Positions 7,244 to 15,570 of a DNA stretch of 64,000 nt are shown in pieces. Within the stretch, counting starts at the first letter, position 1. Every line of letters starts with the position of its first letter. The notes under the pieces were generated by a model. It worked only from the letters and a program-made list of their open reading frames with translations. It had not been told where the DNA came from and made no database searches. The DNA comes from Kaistella sp. SH40-3 (GTDB lineage Bacteria; Bacteroidota; Bacteroidia; Flavobacteriales; Weeksellaceae): assembly GCF_030686865.1 (NCBI RefSeq), contig NZ_JAQYUS010000007.1, positions 62,001 to 126,000 of the forward strand, in the 5' to 3' direction. Made by a program: the position numbers and the translations under genes.

Positions 7244-9382
7244 ATGAAAAACATTACATCAGTTTTTTTAATTTCATCACTGGCGATTACAACTGCCTGT
7301 ACTACTATGAAAAATACAGAAAATACTTCCACAGAAATTACTGTTCCTGCTGATATGGCGAACAATCCTTTCATGAAAAAGAGTTCGTTGCAATATCAAG
7401 CACCCGAATTCGATAAAATTAAAGATGAGCATTTTAAACCTGCTTTTGAATACGGAATAAAAGTTCAACTGGCAGAACTCGATCAAATTGCTAATAATAC
7501 AGATTCACCAACTTTTGAAAATACCATTCTCGCTTTAGAGAATAGTGGTGAGGTTTTAAAACGTGCACAAATCGTTTTCTATAATTTAACAGGTTCAAAT
7601 ACCAATCCGGAACTTCAGAAAATTGAAGAAGAATATGCACCGATTTTTGCGGGACTTTCTGATAAAATTTATTTAAATGAGAAATTGTTTTCCAGAATTA
7701 AAGCCATTAAAAAAGACAACTTAGGTTCCGAAGAAAAAAGAGTTCTGGATTTATATACGATTAATTTCGAAATCGCCGGCGCTAATTTATCACCTGAAAA
7801 CAAAGTGAAAGTGAAGAAAGTGAATGAAGAATTAGCGACACTTTCTACCCAGTTTTCTAATAAGTTATTAGATGCGAGAAAAAATGGAGCACTTTTAATT
7901 ACCGACGTAAAAGAATTAGATGGACTTTCTGCTGACGAAATTGCGGCCGCAGCGACTGATGCAAAAGAAGCCGGAAAAGAAGGTTATCTTCTCGCATTGC
8001 AAAATACGACTCAACAGCCACTTCTTCAGAATTTGAAAAATAGAGCAACGAGAGAAAAGTTATTTAAAGCATCTTGGTACCGCGCCGAAAAAGGAAATGC
8101 TGACGACACCAGAAGCATCCTCGAAAGAGAAGCAAAACTGAGAATGGATAAAGCACATTTAATGGGCAAGAAATCTTTTGCTGAATGGAAACTTCAGGAT
8201 CAAATGGCGAAAACTCCGGAGAATGCGATGAATCTACTTGCGCAATTGGCAACTCCTGCAGTAGCAACTGCAAAACGAGAGAGCGACGAAATTCAGAAAT
8301 TAATCGATCAGCAAAAAGGTGGATTTACGGTTGAACCTTGGGACTGGAATTTCTATGCAGAACAGGTTAGAAAAGAAAAATACGATTTAGATGAAAATCA
8401 GATCAAACCTTATTTTGAAGTGAAAACGGTTTTAGAAAAAGGAGTTTTCTATGCTGCTGAAAAATTCTACGGAATCACTTTTAAAGAAAGAAACGATTTA
8501 CCAGTCTATCATCCGGATGTGGTGGCTTACGAAGTTTTTGATCGTGATGGAAAATCTTTAGCGATTTACTACTTGGATTTCTATACGAGAAATAATAAAA
8601 ATGGTGGTGCCTGGATGAGCAACTTCGTGGAGCAATCTCATTTGCTAGGTCAAAAACCGGTCATTGTAAATGTCTTTAATTATCAAAAACCGGCAGAAGG
8701 AAAACCTTCTTTAATTTCGTATGATGATGTGACAACCATGTTCCATGAGTTCGGACATACTTTACACGGATTGTTTGCTGATCAAAAATACCTTTCAATT
8801 TCCGGAACCAATGTGCCGCGTGATTTTGTTGAGTTCCCTTCTCAAATTAATGAGTTCTTCGCGTTGGAACCTTCAGTGTTGAAAAATTACGCTTTACATT
8901 ATCAAACCAAACAACCGATGCCACAGGCCTTAGTTGATAAAATTAAAAAAGCAGGAACGTTTAACCAAGGATATTCTACAACTGAATTGGTTTCTGCAGC
9001 AACGATTGATATGAACTGGCATTCAGTAACCGATGCGTCTCAGTTTAAACCAACGTTAGAATTTGAAAAAGGCGTGTTGGCGAAATATGGCTTTAACTTG
9101 AAAGAAGTTCCGCCAAGATATCATTCTCCGTATTTTGCTCACATTTGGGGCGGTGGATATTCAGCCGGATATTACGCTTACATGTGGAGTGATATGTTGA
9201 ATTCTGATGCTTGGGATTGGATTACGACACACGGCGGAATGACCCGTGAAAATGGAGACCGTTTCCGTAAATATATTTTGTCTGTTGGAAATTCAATGGA
9301 TTTAAACGAAGCATTTAAAAACTTTACCGGAAGAAATCCAGATTTAAAACCGTTGTTGAAAGATAAAGGATTTATTAAATAG
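7244..9382 (+). CDS. dcp: M3 family metallopeptidase, peptidyl-dipeptidase Dcp type, lipoprotein
   Basis: 712 residues from ATG 7244; an upstream ATG at 7178 would put a charged tail before the signal peptide, so it was not used. Lipoprotein signal (ITSVFLISSLAITTAC, Cys about residue 18) places it in the periplasm or outer membrane. The zinc motif HEFGH is at residues 501-505 in TTMFHEFGHTLHGLF, and the third ligand is the Glu of the DFVEFPSQINE segment about 30 residues on. C-terminal HSPYFAHIWGGGYSAGYYAY is the substrate-binding Gly/Tyr loop of the family. The enzyme is expected to cleave dipeptides from peptide C-termini; symbol by homology. Confidence 0.92.
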   Translation: MKNITSVFLISSLAITTACTTMKNTENTSTEITVPADMANNPFMKKSSLQYQAPEFDKIKDEHFKPAFEYGIKVQLAELDQIANNTDSPTFENTILALENSGEVLKRAQIVFYNLTGSNTNPELQKIEEEYAPIFAGLSDKIYLNEKLFSRIKAIKKDNLGSEEKRVLDLYTINFEIAGANLSPENKVKVKKVNEELATLSTQFSNKLLDARKNGALLITDVKELDGLSADEIAAAATDAKEAGKEGYLLALQNTTQQPLLQNLKNRATREKLFKASWYRAEKGNADDTRSILEREAKLRMDKAHLMGKKSFAEWKLQDQMAKTPENAMNLLAQLATPAVATAKRESDEIQKLIDQQKGGFTVEPWDWNFYAEQVRKEKYDLDENQIKPYFEVKTVLEKGVFYAAEKFYGITFKERNDLPVYHPDVVAYEVFDRDGKSLAIYYLDFYTRNNKNGGAWMSNFVEQSHLLGQKPVIVNVFNYQKPAEGKPSLISYDDVTTMFHEFGHTLHGLFADQKYLSISGTNVPRDFVEFPSQINEFFALEPSVLKNYALHYQTKQPMPQALVDKIKKAGTFNQGYSTTELVSAATIDMNWHSVTDASQFKPTLEFEKGVLAKYGFNLKEVPPRYHSPYFAHIWGGGYSAGYYAYMWSDMLNSDAWDWITTHGGMTRENGDRFRKYILSVGNSMDLNEAFKNFTGRNPDLKPLLKDKGFIK

Positions 9383-9412
9383 GTCGTAGGATGTAGATAA
9401 TAGGTATTAGTT

Positions 9413-9438
9413 AACCGCAGAGATTTCTGCGGTTTTTT
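9413..9438 (+). terminator. terminator of M3 peptidase gene
   Basis: Arms AACCGCAG and CTGCGGTT separated by six bases, then a run of T. Confidence 0.85.
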
Positions 9439-9471
9439 TGTTTTGGATTTTTTTTAAAACACACAATTTAT

Positions 9472-10269
9472 TTAATAAACTAGTAAATAAGTTTTCTTAT
9501 CAATCGGATTATCATATTTTGAGATAAGATCGTTCACATAATTATTCATGTCTTTGTAGGCTTCATCTTTTTGACCACTAAATTCATAATCGAATCGATC
9601 GTTTTCACTTACCATGATTACAATATTATGAGAACCAGGATCTTTAATAAATTCTGAAATCATTTTTTCTAAATCCTTTTTTTTGATGAATGCAGATTGT
9701 GAATTTAGAATTTTGGAATCATCATGTTTCTTATTTTTAGACAATTCTACCATTTCAAAACTATAATCACCATCTTCAGAAAATACTTTTAAAATTAAAC
9801 CAGGCAAGCCAGAAAACTTATAAGGTCCAGTAAAAACAGAAATTTCAGGTGCAAATAAAGCAATCCATTTTCTGCCTTCAAATTCTAAACTTGCTTCTTG
9901 TGTTTTGTAACTTTCATAATCCGAAGTTTTATTTAAGATTTTCCAATGTTGAGGAATTGGTTCGGTATATTTAAAGTTGAAACCATTAAAAGTTCCGTAA
10001 TAAGTATTTGTTTTGAAATCGTTTAAAATGGTGAATTTCAAATAAGGTTTTTCTGAAATTTTAGAATTTTGCGCACTATCTTTTTTTAAATTAAGATTAT
10101 AGAAAAGGCTTTGTTTATCTGAATTTTGCAAAGCCATGTATTATGTTTTGATGACTTTAGAGCTTTTTTGAGGTCTGAAATTCACTTTGTATACAATTTC
10201 GTAATCTTGAGAATACCCAAAGATGCAAAAAGATAACATTGCTAAAAGAAAGAGGTTTTTATAGATCAT
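9472..10269 (-). pseudogene. GLPGLI family secreted protein interrupted by one nonsense codon
   Basis: One minus-strand frame runs from ATG at 10269 to the stop at 9472, 265 codons, but codon 43 is TAA (10141-10143). Before it: a signal peptide (MIYKNLFLLAMLSF.., to about YSQ at 21) and the start of the mature domain DYEIVYKVNF. After it the frame continues without shift through KPYLKFTILNDF, EFEGRKWIALFAPE and the family motif FSGLPGLIL. GLPGLI proteins are secreted, about 250-290 residues, of unknown function, and only the joined frame has normal length. An ATG two codons after the TAA could allow restart, but the product would lack the signal peptide. Either a real pseudogene or a sequencing error. 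Confidence 0.85.
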
Positions 10270-10575
10270 TTACTTATTGTTTTATTTGTTAAAATTTAAA
10301 AGACCAGCATCTCCCAGATATTACTATTGATAGACGAACCCTTTTCTAATATGAAGATAAAATAATTTTTGTAATAATTACAGAAAGTGATTGTTTAAAT
10401 CCACGATTTCTAATTTTTTTCATTCTCGAATACAGAGTTAAATATTAAAATGTTGAAAATTATTATAATCATTCAAGAAGTTCTATATTTTTCTAGTTTA
10501 AAATTTAGTGTCATTAGTGAAAAGCATTTGTGCCATTTGTGTTTAAAAAAATATGGAAAGACAAACCGCCTGAAC
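10270..10575. other. AT-rich intergenic stretch with repeat words
   Basis: No gene is supported between the broken GLPGLI gene and the repeat at 10576. Bases 10501-10546 consist of near-repeated words (GTGTCATTAGTG, then ATTTGTGCCATTTGTG), a type of low-complexity intergenic sequence I associate with flavobacteria. The rest is plain AT-rich DNA without a clear hairpin. Confidence 0.5.
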
Positions 10576-10693
10576 TTCTAGCCCGGATGGATATGGAAAT
10601 CCTTTTTTTTGTCAGGGTTCAGGATGGCAGAAAAAAAAGATTGCAATGGACAGCCGGCCCGATTTTTCTAAGAAGCGAAAATCTTTTTGCTCC
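10576..10693 (+). repeat. ~110 bp dispersed intergenic repeat, copy 2
   Basis: Plus-strand counterpart of 2791-2898. Begins TTCTAGCC, contains ATCCTTTTTTTTGTC opposite GGCAGAAAAAAAAGAT (able to form a long stem around a short loop), then a GC-rich part and GAAGCGAAAATC with TTTTTGCTCC at the end. Divergence between copies is concentrated in the middle while the ends and the stem-forming runs are kept, which suggests selection on structure or recent spread. It may be a structured RNA or a mobile repeat; its last bases provide a TTTG just upstream of the aminotransferase promoter. Confidence 0.75.
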
Positions 10694-10713
10694 AAAAAAA
10701 ATCCTTAATTTTG
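10686..10713 (+). promoter_or_regulatory. promoter of aminotransferase gene
   Basis: TTTG at 10686-10689 (inside the repeat) and TAATTTTG at 10706-10713, spacing 16. The -7 element is an exact match; the spacing is shorter than the usual 19. The predicted transcript start leaves a leader of about 10 bases. Confidence 0.55.
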
Positions 10714-10729
10714 CAAAAAATATAGCATC

Positions 10730-11935
10730 ATGCCAAAAATTTCTCAAAGAGCACAACATATGCCTGCCTCGCCAGTGCGAAAATTAGTTCCTTTTGCCTT
10801 ACAAGCAAAACAAAGAGGAATTAAAGTTTATCATTTGAATATTGGTCAACCCGATATTGAAACACCGCAAACTGCATTGGATGCTGTGAAAAATAATGAA
10901 TTGAAAATTTTTGAATACGCACTTTCTGAAGGGAATCTGGACTATAGAACAGCCTTGAACGATTACTATCATTCTCTTGGATTTACGGATCTTACAACCA
11001 ATAATTTCATCGTTACCAATGGTGGTTCGGAGGCATTGAATTTTGCGATTTCTACTTTGTGTGATGATGGTGATGAGATTATTATTCCGGAACCTTATTA
11101 TGCGAACTATAACGGTTTTGCAAATACTTTCAATGTGAATGTTGTGGCAGTTTCGTCTACGATTGATACTGGATTTGCTTTGCCTCCGATTGAGGATTTT
11201 GAGAAAAAAATTACGCCCAAAACAAAGGCGATCTTAATTTGTAATCCTGGAAATCCAACCGGTTATTTATATACCAGAGAAGAGTTGCAGAAGTTGGCTG
11301 ACATTGCTTTGAGACACGATATCGTCATTATTTCTGATGAGGTTTACAGAGAATATGTGTATGATGGAAAGCAGGCGGTTTCGATGTTGGATTTTCCTGA
11401 AATTGCGGAAAACTGTATCATCATTGATTCTGAATCAAAAAGATATTCGATGTGTGGCGCAAGAATCGGTTTTATGGTGACGCGTTCGAAAACAATTCAC
11501 GATGCTGCGATGCTTTTTGCACAGGCGAGATTGAGTCCGGTTTTATTGGGGCAGATTGCAGCGGCAGCGGCTCACCAAAATGACACCGAATATATCTTGA
11601 AAGTTCGTGCGGAATATACACACCGTAGAAATGTTTTGGTAGATTTACTGAACGGAATTCCGGGCGTTATTTGTCCGAAACCTAAAGGTGCATTTTATTG
11701 TGCGGTTGAACTTCCGGTTGATGATACTGATAAGTTTGCGCAATGGTTGCTTGAAAGTTATTCGCATAACAACGAAACTATTATGGTAGCGCCAATGAGT
11801 GGTTTTTACAGCAATCCGGAATTGGGTAAAAAACAGGTGAGAATTGCTTACGTTTTGAATGAAGCAGATTTAAGAAGAAGTGTTGAGTTATTGAATGATG
11901 CACTGCAAAAATATAAGATTGAATTTGGTCTTTAA
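10730..11935 (+). CDS. PLP-dependent aminotransferase, class I (aspartate/aromatic type)
   Basis: 401 residues, fold type I aminotransferase. Visible landmarks: HLNIGQPDIETP (N-terminal substrate lid), TNGGSEALNFAI (PLP phosphate contact), CNPGNPTGYLYTREEL, ISDEVYREYVYDG with the Asp that binds the PLP ring nitrogen, and SESKRYSMCGARIGF in which Lys 237 is the Schiff-base lysine and the later Arg binds PLP phosphate. The substrate is not decided by sequence; aspartate aminotransferase is the common annotation. It is monocistronic: own promoter at 10686-10713 and strong terminator at 11944. Confidence 0.93.
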   Translation: MPKISQRAQHMPASPVRKLVPFALQAKQRGIKVYHLNIGQPDIETPQTALDAVKNNELKIFEYALSEGNLDYRTALNDYYHSLGFTDLTTNNFIVTNGGSEALNFAISTLCDDGDEIIIPEPYYANYNGFANTFNVNVVAVSSTIDTGFALPPIEDFEKKITPKTKAILICNPGNPTGYLYTREELQKLADIALRHDIVIISDEVYREYVYDGKQAVSMLDFPEIAENCIIIDSESKRYSMCGARIGFMVTRSKTIHDAAMLFAQARLSPVLLGQIAAAAAHQNDTEYILKVRAEYTHRRNVLVDLLNGIPGVICPKPKGAFYCAVELPVDDTDKFAQWLLESYSHNNETIMVAPMSGFYSNPELGKKQVRIAYVLNEADLRRSVELLNDALQKYKIEFGL

Positions 11936-11943
11936 ATAAATAA

Positions 11944-11970
11944 GAGCGGGTTTTTTAGCCCGCTTTTTAT
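11944..11970 (+). terminator. terminator of aminotransferase gene
   Basis: Arms AGCGGG and CCCGCT followed by TTTTTATTTT. Confidence 0.85.
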
Positions 11971-12114
11971 TTTAAGGCAAAGGCGCGAAGATTTAATTCT
12001 TAATGCTGCTGAAATTACGGGCGCAAAGGCGTTTCACTTAGCAAAGATTGTAAATAATTTGTAGTTACAATTAGTTTGATATTTTTAATAATAGAATTTT
12101 TATCAATTTTAAAA

Positions 12115-12630
12115 ATGAGTTTAGAAAATAAATGTTCGGTTTGCGGTGAAGTGCATGATGCTTATCCCGCGCTCACTTTTGCCTATCCCAATTCGTATTA
12201 TTGGCTGACAGAAGAACAAAAAAATACGTACAAAATTCATATTGATGGTGATTTTTGTACGATTGAATATCCGGATCGAACGGATCGGTTTATTCGGGTC
12301 GTGTTGAATCAGAAGATTATGCAGTCTTCCCGTTATTTGGAATACGGACTTTGGGTTTATTTAAATCAAGAAGATTTCGAAGATTATAAGGCCAATTTCA
12401 ATAATGAAAATCACGAAACGGTTTACTTTGGTTGGCTGAGCAATGCGCTGCCGGATTATCAATTTGAAAAAAGTATTGCCATGGATGTTAAAACAAAACC
12501 AGGGAATGAGCGACCGGAAGTTTATCCTCAACTGGATTTTAGCCATCCGTTTGTGGTTGATTTTTATCACGGAATTACCAAAGAGGAAGCCGAAAAAAGA
12601 ATTCACAAAATGCCCGCAACTATTTCTTAA
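12115..12630 (+). CDS. DUF2199 domain protein
   Basis: 171 residues from ATG 12115; an earlier in-frame ATG at 12076 would add 13 hydrophobic residues not seen in the family. The N-terminal CSVCGEVHDAYPALTFAYP has a Cys-x-x-Cys pair typical of DUF2199, followed by YWLTEEQK and a compact alpha/beta region. Such proteins are cytoplasmic and of unknown function; the C-x-x-C may bind zinc. It ends 6 bases before murB, so both are probably co-transcribed. The region before it (about 11975-12055) holds degenerate GGCGCGAAG/GCAAAGGCG words. Confidence 0.8.
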   Translation: MSLENKCSVCGEVHDAYPALTFAYPNSYYWLTEEQKNTYKIHIDGDFCTIEYPDRTDRFIRVVLNQKIMQSSRYLEYGLWVYLNQEDFEDYKANFNNENHETVYFGWLSNALPDYQFEKSIAMDVKTKPGNERPEVYPQLDFSHPFVVDFYHGITKEEAEKRIHKMPATIS

Positions 12631-12636
12631 TAAAAT

Positions 12637-13656
12637 ATGGATATTCTAGAAAATTATTCCCTTAAAAATCACAATACTTTTGGTGTTGATGTTTCTGCTA
12701 AATATTTCGCAGAAGTGAAATCTTTGGATGCTTTGACTCAGATTCTTCGGAATACTTCTGTTCAGAAATTTAAGTTACTTTTCCTCGGTGGAGGAAGTAA
12801 TGTTTTATTCACTCAAGATTTTGATGGAGTTGTTCTTCAGTTAAATTTGAAAGGTATCTCGGAAAAGATTCTGAATGATAATGAGGTTTTGGTGACTTCG
12901 CAGGCGGGTGAAAACTGGCATGAATTTGTTCAGTTTTGCTTAAATAAAAATTACGGTGGTTTAGAAAATTTATCATTAATTCCAGGCAATGTAGGAACCT
13001 CGCCGATGCAGAATATTGGTGCTTATGGAACTGAAATAAAAGATAGGTTTGTAAGTTGCAAAGTGTTGAATTTGGAGACTTTGGTCGTTGAAATATTTAA
13101 TCATGAAAAATGCAATTTCGGTTATCGTGAATCAATTTTCAAAAGAGAAGGAAAGGGGAAATATGTGATTCTGGACGTGACTTTTAAATTGACTCGGAAA
13201 GATCATTTAATAAAAACGGAATACGGCGCGATACAATCTGAATTGAAAAATTTAGGAATTGAAAACCCAACGATTCAAGAGGTTTCTAAAGCCGTTATTA
13301 ATATCCGACAAAGCAAACTTCCTGATCCGAAAGTAATTGGAAATGCGGGTAGTTTTTTTAAGAATCCATCGATTCCGATGGAGCAGTTTTTAGAAGTCCA
13401 GAAATTATATCCTGAAATGCCTCATTATCCTAATGGAGACTTGGTAAAAGTTCCTGCCGGTTGGTTGATTGAACAATGTGGATGGAAAGGAAAACAAATC
13501 GGTAATGTGGCTTCTCACGAACTTCAAAGTTTGGTAATCGTCAATAAAACCGGCTTGGCTTCAGGAAAAGAGATTTATGATTTTTCGACCACGATTATTG
13601 AGTCGGTGAGAGAGAAATTTGGAATTGATCTGGAAAGAGAGGTGAATATTATTTAG
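12637..13656 (+). CDS. murB: UDP-N-acetylmuramate dehydrogenase
   Basis: FAD enzyme that reduces UDP-GlcNAc-enolpyruvate to UDP-MurNAc in the cytoplasm, second committed step of peptidoglycan synthesis. 339 residues, the length of the long (E. coli type I) form. FAD-binding motifs FLGGGSNVLF and SLIPGNVGTSPMQNIGAYG; the catalytic serine lies in GNAGSFFKNP, followed by the C-terminal substrate domain with PAGWLIEQCGWKG. It is followed without gap by a small membrane protein and then proC. Confidence 0.97.
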   Translation: MDILENYSLKNHNTFGVDVSAKYFAEVKSLDALTQILRNTSVQKFKLLFLGGGSNVLFTQDFDGVVLQLNLKGISEKILNDNEVLVTSQAGENWHEFVQFCLNKNYGGLENLSLIPGNVGTSPMQNIGAYGTEIKDRFVSCKVLNLETLVVEIFNHEKCNFGYRESIFKREGKGKYVILDVTFKLTRKDHLIKTEYGAIQSELKNLGIENPTIQEVSKAVINIRQSKLPDPKVIGNAGSFFKNPSIPMEQFLEVQKLYPEMPHYPNGDLVKVPAGWLIEQCGWKGKQIGNVASHELQSLVIVNKTGLASGKEIYDFSTTIIESVREKFGIDLEREVNII

Positions 13657-13911
13657 ATGAAAAGGAAAATTTATTTTGTTTTCCTTATTGTTTTAATCCT
13701 TTCGGCTCTGCTTAATGCATTTGGAATCGTAAACGCAATGACCAGTTTGAAATATGAAACTGCTAATCCTGGAGATTGCATTTCTCTAATTTCGGGAAGT
13801 GATTTATGTGCTGCAATTGTCAATATGAAGAGCATTATTGCTGTTGCTGTTGTTCTCATTTATTTACTTCTTTATTTCCAAAATAAAATACTAAAAACAC
13901 AAAAACAATGA
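13657..13911 (+). CDS. small two-helix membrane protein, unknown
   Basis: 84 residues: a hydrophobic N-terminal segment (about 5-28, possibly an uncleaved signal), a short loop with two cysteines (GDCISLISGSDLCAAI), and a second helix (about 58-76) with a basic tail. The cysteines could form a disulfide on the outside. The start codon directly follows the murB stop and the end overlaps proC by 4 bases (ATGA), so translation coupling and gene reality are well supported even though I recognise no family. Confidence 0.75.
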   Translation: MKRKIYFVFLIVLILSALLNAFGIVNAMTSLKYETANPGDCISLISGSDLCAAIVNMKSIIAVAVVLIYLLLYFQNKILKTQKQ

Positions 13912-14711
13912 AAATAGCCGTTCTCGGAGCCGGAAATATGGGTTTATCATTTTCAAAATCTTTTTTAAAGTTTGAATTGATTCGGCCAGAAGACCTAAAT
14001 TTAATTACGCGGAAAAAAGAAAAGATTCAGAAGATTTCAAAGCAATTTCCTAGTGCGAAAGTGTCTTGTTTTGCTGATGTTTCTGCCATCGATGCAGATT
14101 TAGTGATCGTTGCCGTAAAACCTCAGGATTTTCAATTTGTGGCAGAGAATTTACCTTTTCAACTGAATGAAAACCAAATGGTTCTTTCGATTATGGCGGG
14201 GATTTCTATTGAGAAAATTCAGCATTTATTAAACCATAAAAAAGTAGTTCGAGCCATGCCAAATTCGCCTACCGTTTTGGGAATGGGAATTACAGGTTAC
14301 ACTTCTGCAGAAGGAATTTCTTTTGCGGATCTTATTCAGATTGAACGTTTTCTGAACTCTACTGGGCGGTCTGTTTATTTAGAAGATGAAGGATTGCTTG
14401 ATGGTGTTACAGCACTTTCTGGAAGTGGTCCTGCGTATTTTTATTATATCGTTGCCGCCATGATTGAAGCAGGAAAACAAATGGGAATTGAGGAAAATCT
14501 TTCTAAACTTTTTGTGAAGCAAACTATGCTTGGTGCGTATCATCTCCTAAATAATTCAGATAAAAATTTGGATGATTTAATACAAGATGTTGCTTCAAAA
14601 GGCGGAACAACTGAAGCGGCACTAAAAACCTTTGAAGATTATCAGTTAAAAGAGATTTTAATAAAAGGAATTTTGAGCGCAGAAAAACGGGCAAAAGATT
14701 TAAACAATTAG
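13908..14711 (+). CDS. proC: pyrroline-5-carboxylate reductase
   Basis: Last step of proline synthesis: reduces pyrroline-5-carboxylate with NAD(P)H, cytoplasm. 267 residues, normal. N-terminal Rossmann motif VLGAGNMGLSFS, VAVKPQDF, VVRAMPNSPTVLGMGITGYT, and the C-terminal family signature with SGSGPAYFYY and GGTTEAALKTFED. Its ATG overlaps the preceding small membrane protein gene, so murB, the small protein and proC form one unit. Confidence 0.97.
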   Translation: MKIAVLGAGNMGLSFSKSFLKFELIRPEDLNLITRKKEKIQKISKQFPSAKVSCFADVSAIDADLVIVAVKPQDFQFVAENLPFQLNENQMVLSIMAGISIEKIQHLLNHKKVVRAMPNSPTVLGMGITGYTSAEGISFADLIQIERFLNSTGRSVYLEDEGLLDGVTALSGSGPAYFYYIVAAMIEAGKQMGIEENLSKLFVKQTMLGAYHLLNNSDKNLDDLIQDVASKGGTTEAALKTFEDYQLKEILIKGILSAEKRAKDLNN

Positions 14712-14791
14712 CATAGGAATTAGGTTTGGAGACTTTTTAGAAAAGCGCACAAAAAACTTTTTAAGAAATTTAAATATTTAATCTATAAATA

Positions 14792-14823
14792 TTTGTCTAA
14801 CTAAAATATTCTTCGTTATTTTG
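14792..14823 (+). promoter_or_regulatory. promoter of rpmB operon
   Basis: TTTG (14792-14795), 20 bases, then TTATTTTG (14816-14823), one mismatch to TAnnTTTG; 39 bases before the rpmB ATG. Confidence 0.6.
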
Positions 14824-14862
14824 CACTCTCAAATATTCATTCAGAAATAAGAACATCGAGAT

Positions 14863-15105
14863 ATGTCAAGAATTTGCCAAATAACAGGAAAGCGTGCCAT
14901 GGTAGGAAACAATGTTTCTCACGCGAAAAACAGAACGAAACGTCGTTTTGAAATTAACTTATTGGAAAAGAAATTTTACCTTCCAGAGCAAGAGAAATCT
15001 GTAACTTTAAAAGTTTCAGCTCATGGATTGAGAATTATCAATAGAATAGGGATTGACGAAGCAATACTAAGAGGAATCAGAAGTGGTTTCATTAAAAAAT
15101 CATAA
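14863..15105 (+). CDS. rpmB: 50S ribosomal protein L28
   Basis: 80 residues, basic. Starts [11 protein letters not shown] with the conserved N-terminal Cys/Thr-Gly-Lys, then [14 protein letters not shown], and a C-terminal [17 protein letters not shown]. Large-subunit protein. First gene of the L28-L33-DUF4295 set, 2 bases before rpmG. Confidence 0.97.
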   Translation: MSRICQITGKRAMVGNNVSHAKNRTKRRFEINLLEKKFYLPEQEKSVTLKVSAHGLRIINRIGIDEAILRGIRSGFIKKS

Positions 15106-15107
15106 TC

Positions 15108-15290
15108 ATGGCAAAAAAAGGGAATAGAGTACAAGTGATTTTGGAGTGCACTGAGCACAAAGAAACTGGAGTAGCAGGAATGTCAAGATACATCACTACT
15201 AAAAATAAAAAGAACACTACCGAAAGATTAGAGTTGAAAAAATTCAACCCTGTTCTTAAGAAATATACTGTTCACAAAGAAATTAAGTAA
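15108..15290 (+). CDS. rpmG: 50S ribosomal protein L33
   Basis: 60 residues with the L33 core [34 protein letters not shown] and [12 protein letters not shown]. Only one of the usual four zinc-binding cysteines remains (in LECT), so this is the zinc-independent form. It is followed 18 bases later by the DUF4295 gene, an order typical of Bacteroidota. Confidence 0.96.
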   Translation: MAKKGNRVQVILECTEHKETGVAGMSRYITTKNKKNTTERLELKKFNPVLKKYTVHKEIK

Positions 15291-15308
15291 TTTTTTAAAG
15301 AATAAAAA

Positions 15309-15464
15309 ATGGCAAAAAAAGTAGTAGCAACCCTACAAGGTGGTGCAGGTTCAAAGAAAATGACCAAAGTTATTAAAATGGTAAAGTCTGCTAAAAGTGG
15401 AGCTTACGTTTTTGATGAAAAAGTAATGAACGCTGATGAAGTTGATTCTTATTTGAAAAAATAA
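15309..15464 (+). CDS. DUF4295 family small basic protein
   Basis: 51 residues: MAKKVVATLQGG, then KMTKVIKMVKSAKSGAY and a C-terminal VMNADEVDSYLKK. This very short lysine-rich protein is found in Bacteroidota directly after rpmB-rpmG, where it is annotated DUF4295; a ribosome-associated role is a reasonable inference from position and charge. Start at ATG 15309 and stop at 15462; the terminator of the operon follows at 15489. Confidence 0.9.
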   Translation: MAKKVVATLQGGAGSKKMTKVIKMVKSAKSGAYVFDEKVMNADEVDSYLKK

Positions 15465-15488
15465 TTTTCACTCACACGAGAATATATA

Positions 15489-15517
15489 AAACTATCCTAA
15501 ATGGATAGTTTTTTTAT
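15489..15517 (+). terminator. terminator of rpmB operon
   Basis: Arms AAACTATCC and GGATAGTTT with five-base loop, then T-rich run. Confidence 0.85.
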
Positions 15518-15519
15518 TT

Positions 15520-15527
15520 TATCTTTG
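15520..15527 (+). promoter_or_regulatory. -7 box for ftsY
   Basis: TATCTTTG, exact TAnnTTTG match immediately after the upstream terminator, 43 bases before the ftsY ATG. No clear -33 element. Confidence 0.6.
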
Positions 15528-15570
15528 TTTGCGTTTGTAATAAAGACGCAATTTTTTTTAAAAATGAACT

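Noticed and set aside
10530-10787. 85-codon open frame through the second dispersed repeat into the aminotransferase start
   Set aside because: It follows the repeat's base composition and overlaps a well-supported gene in another frame.
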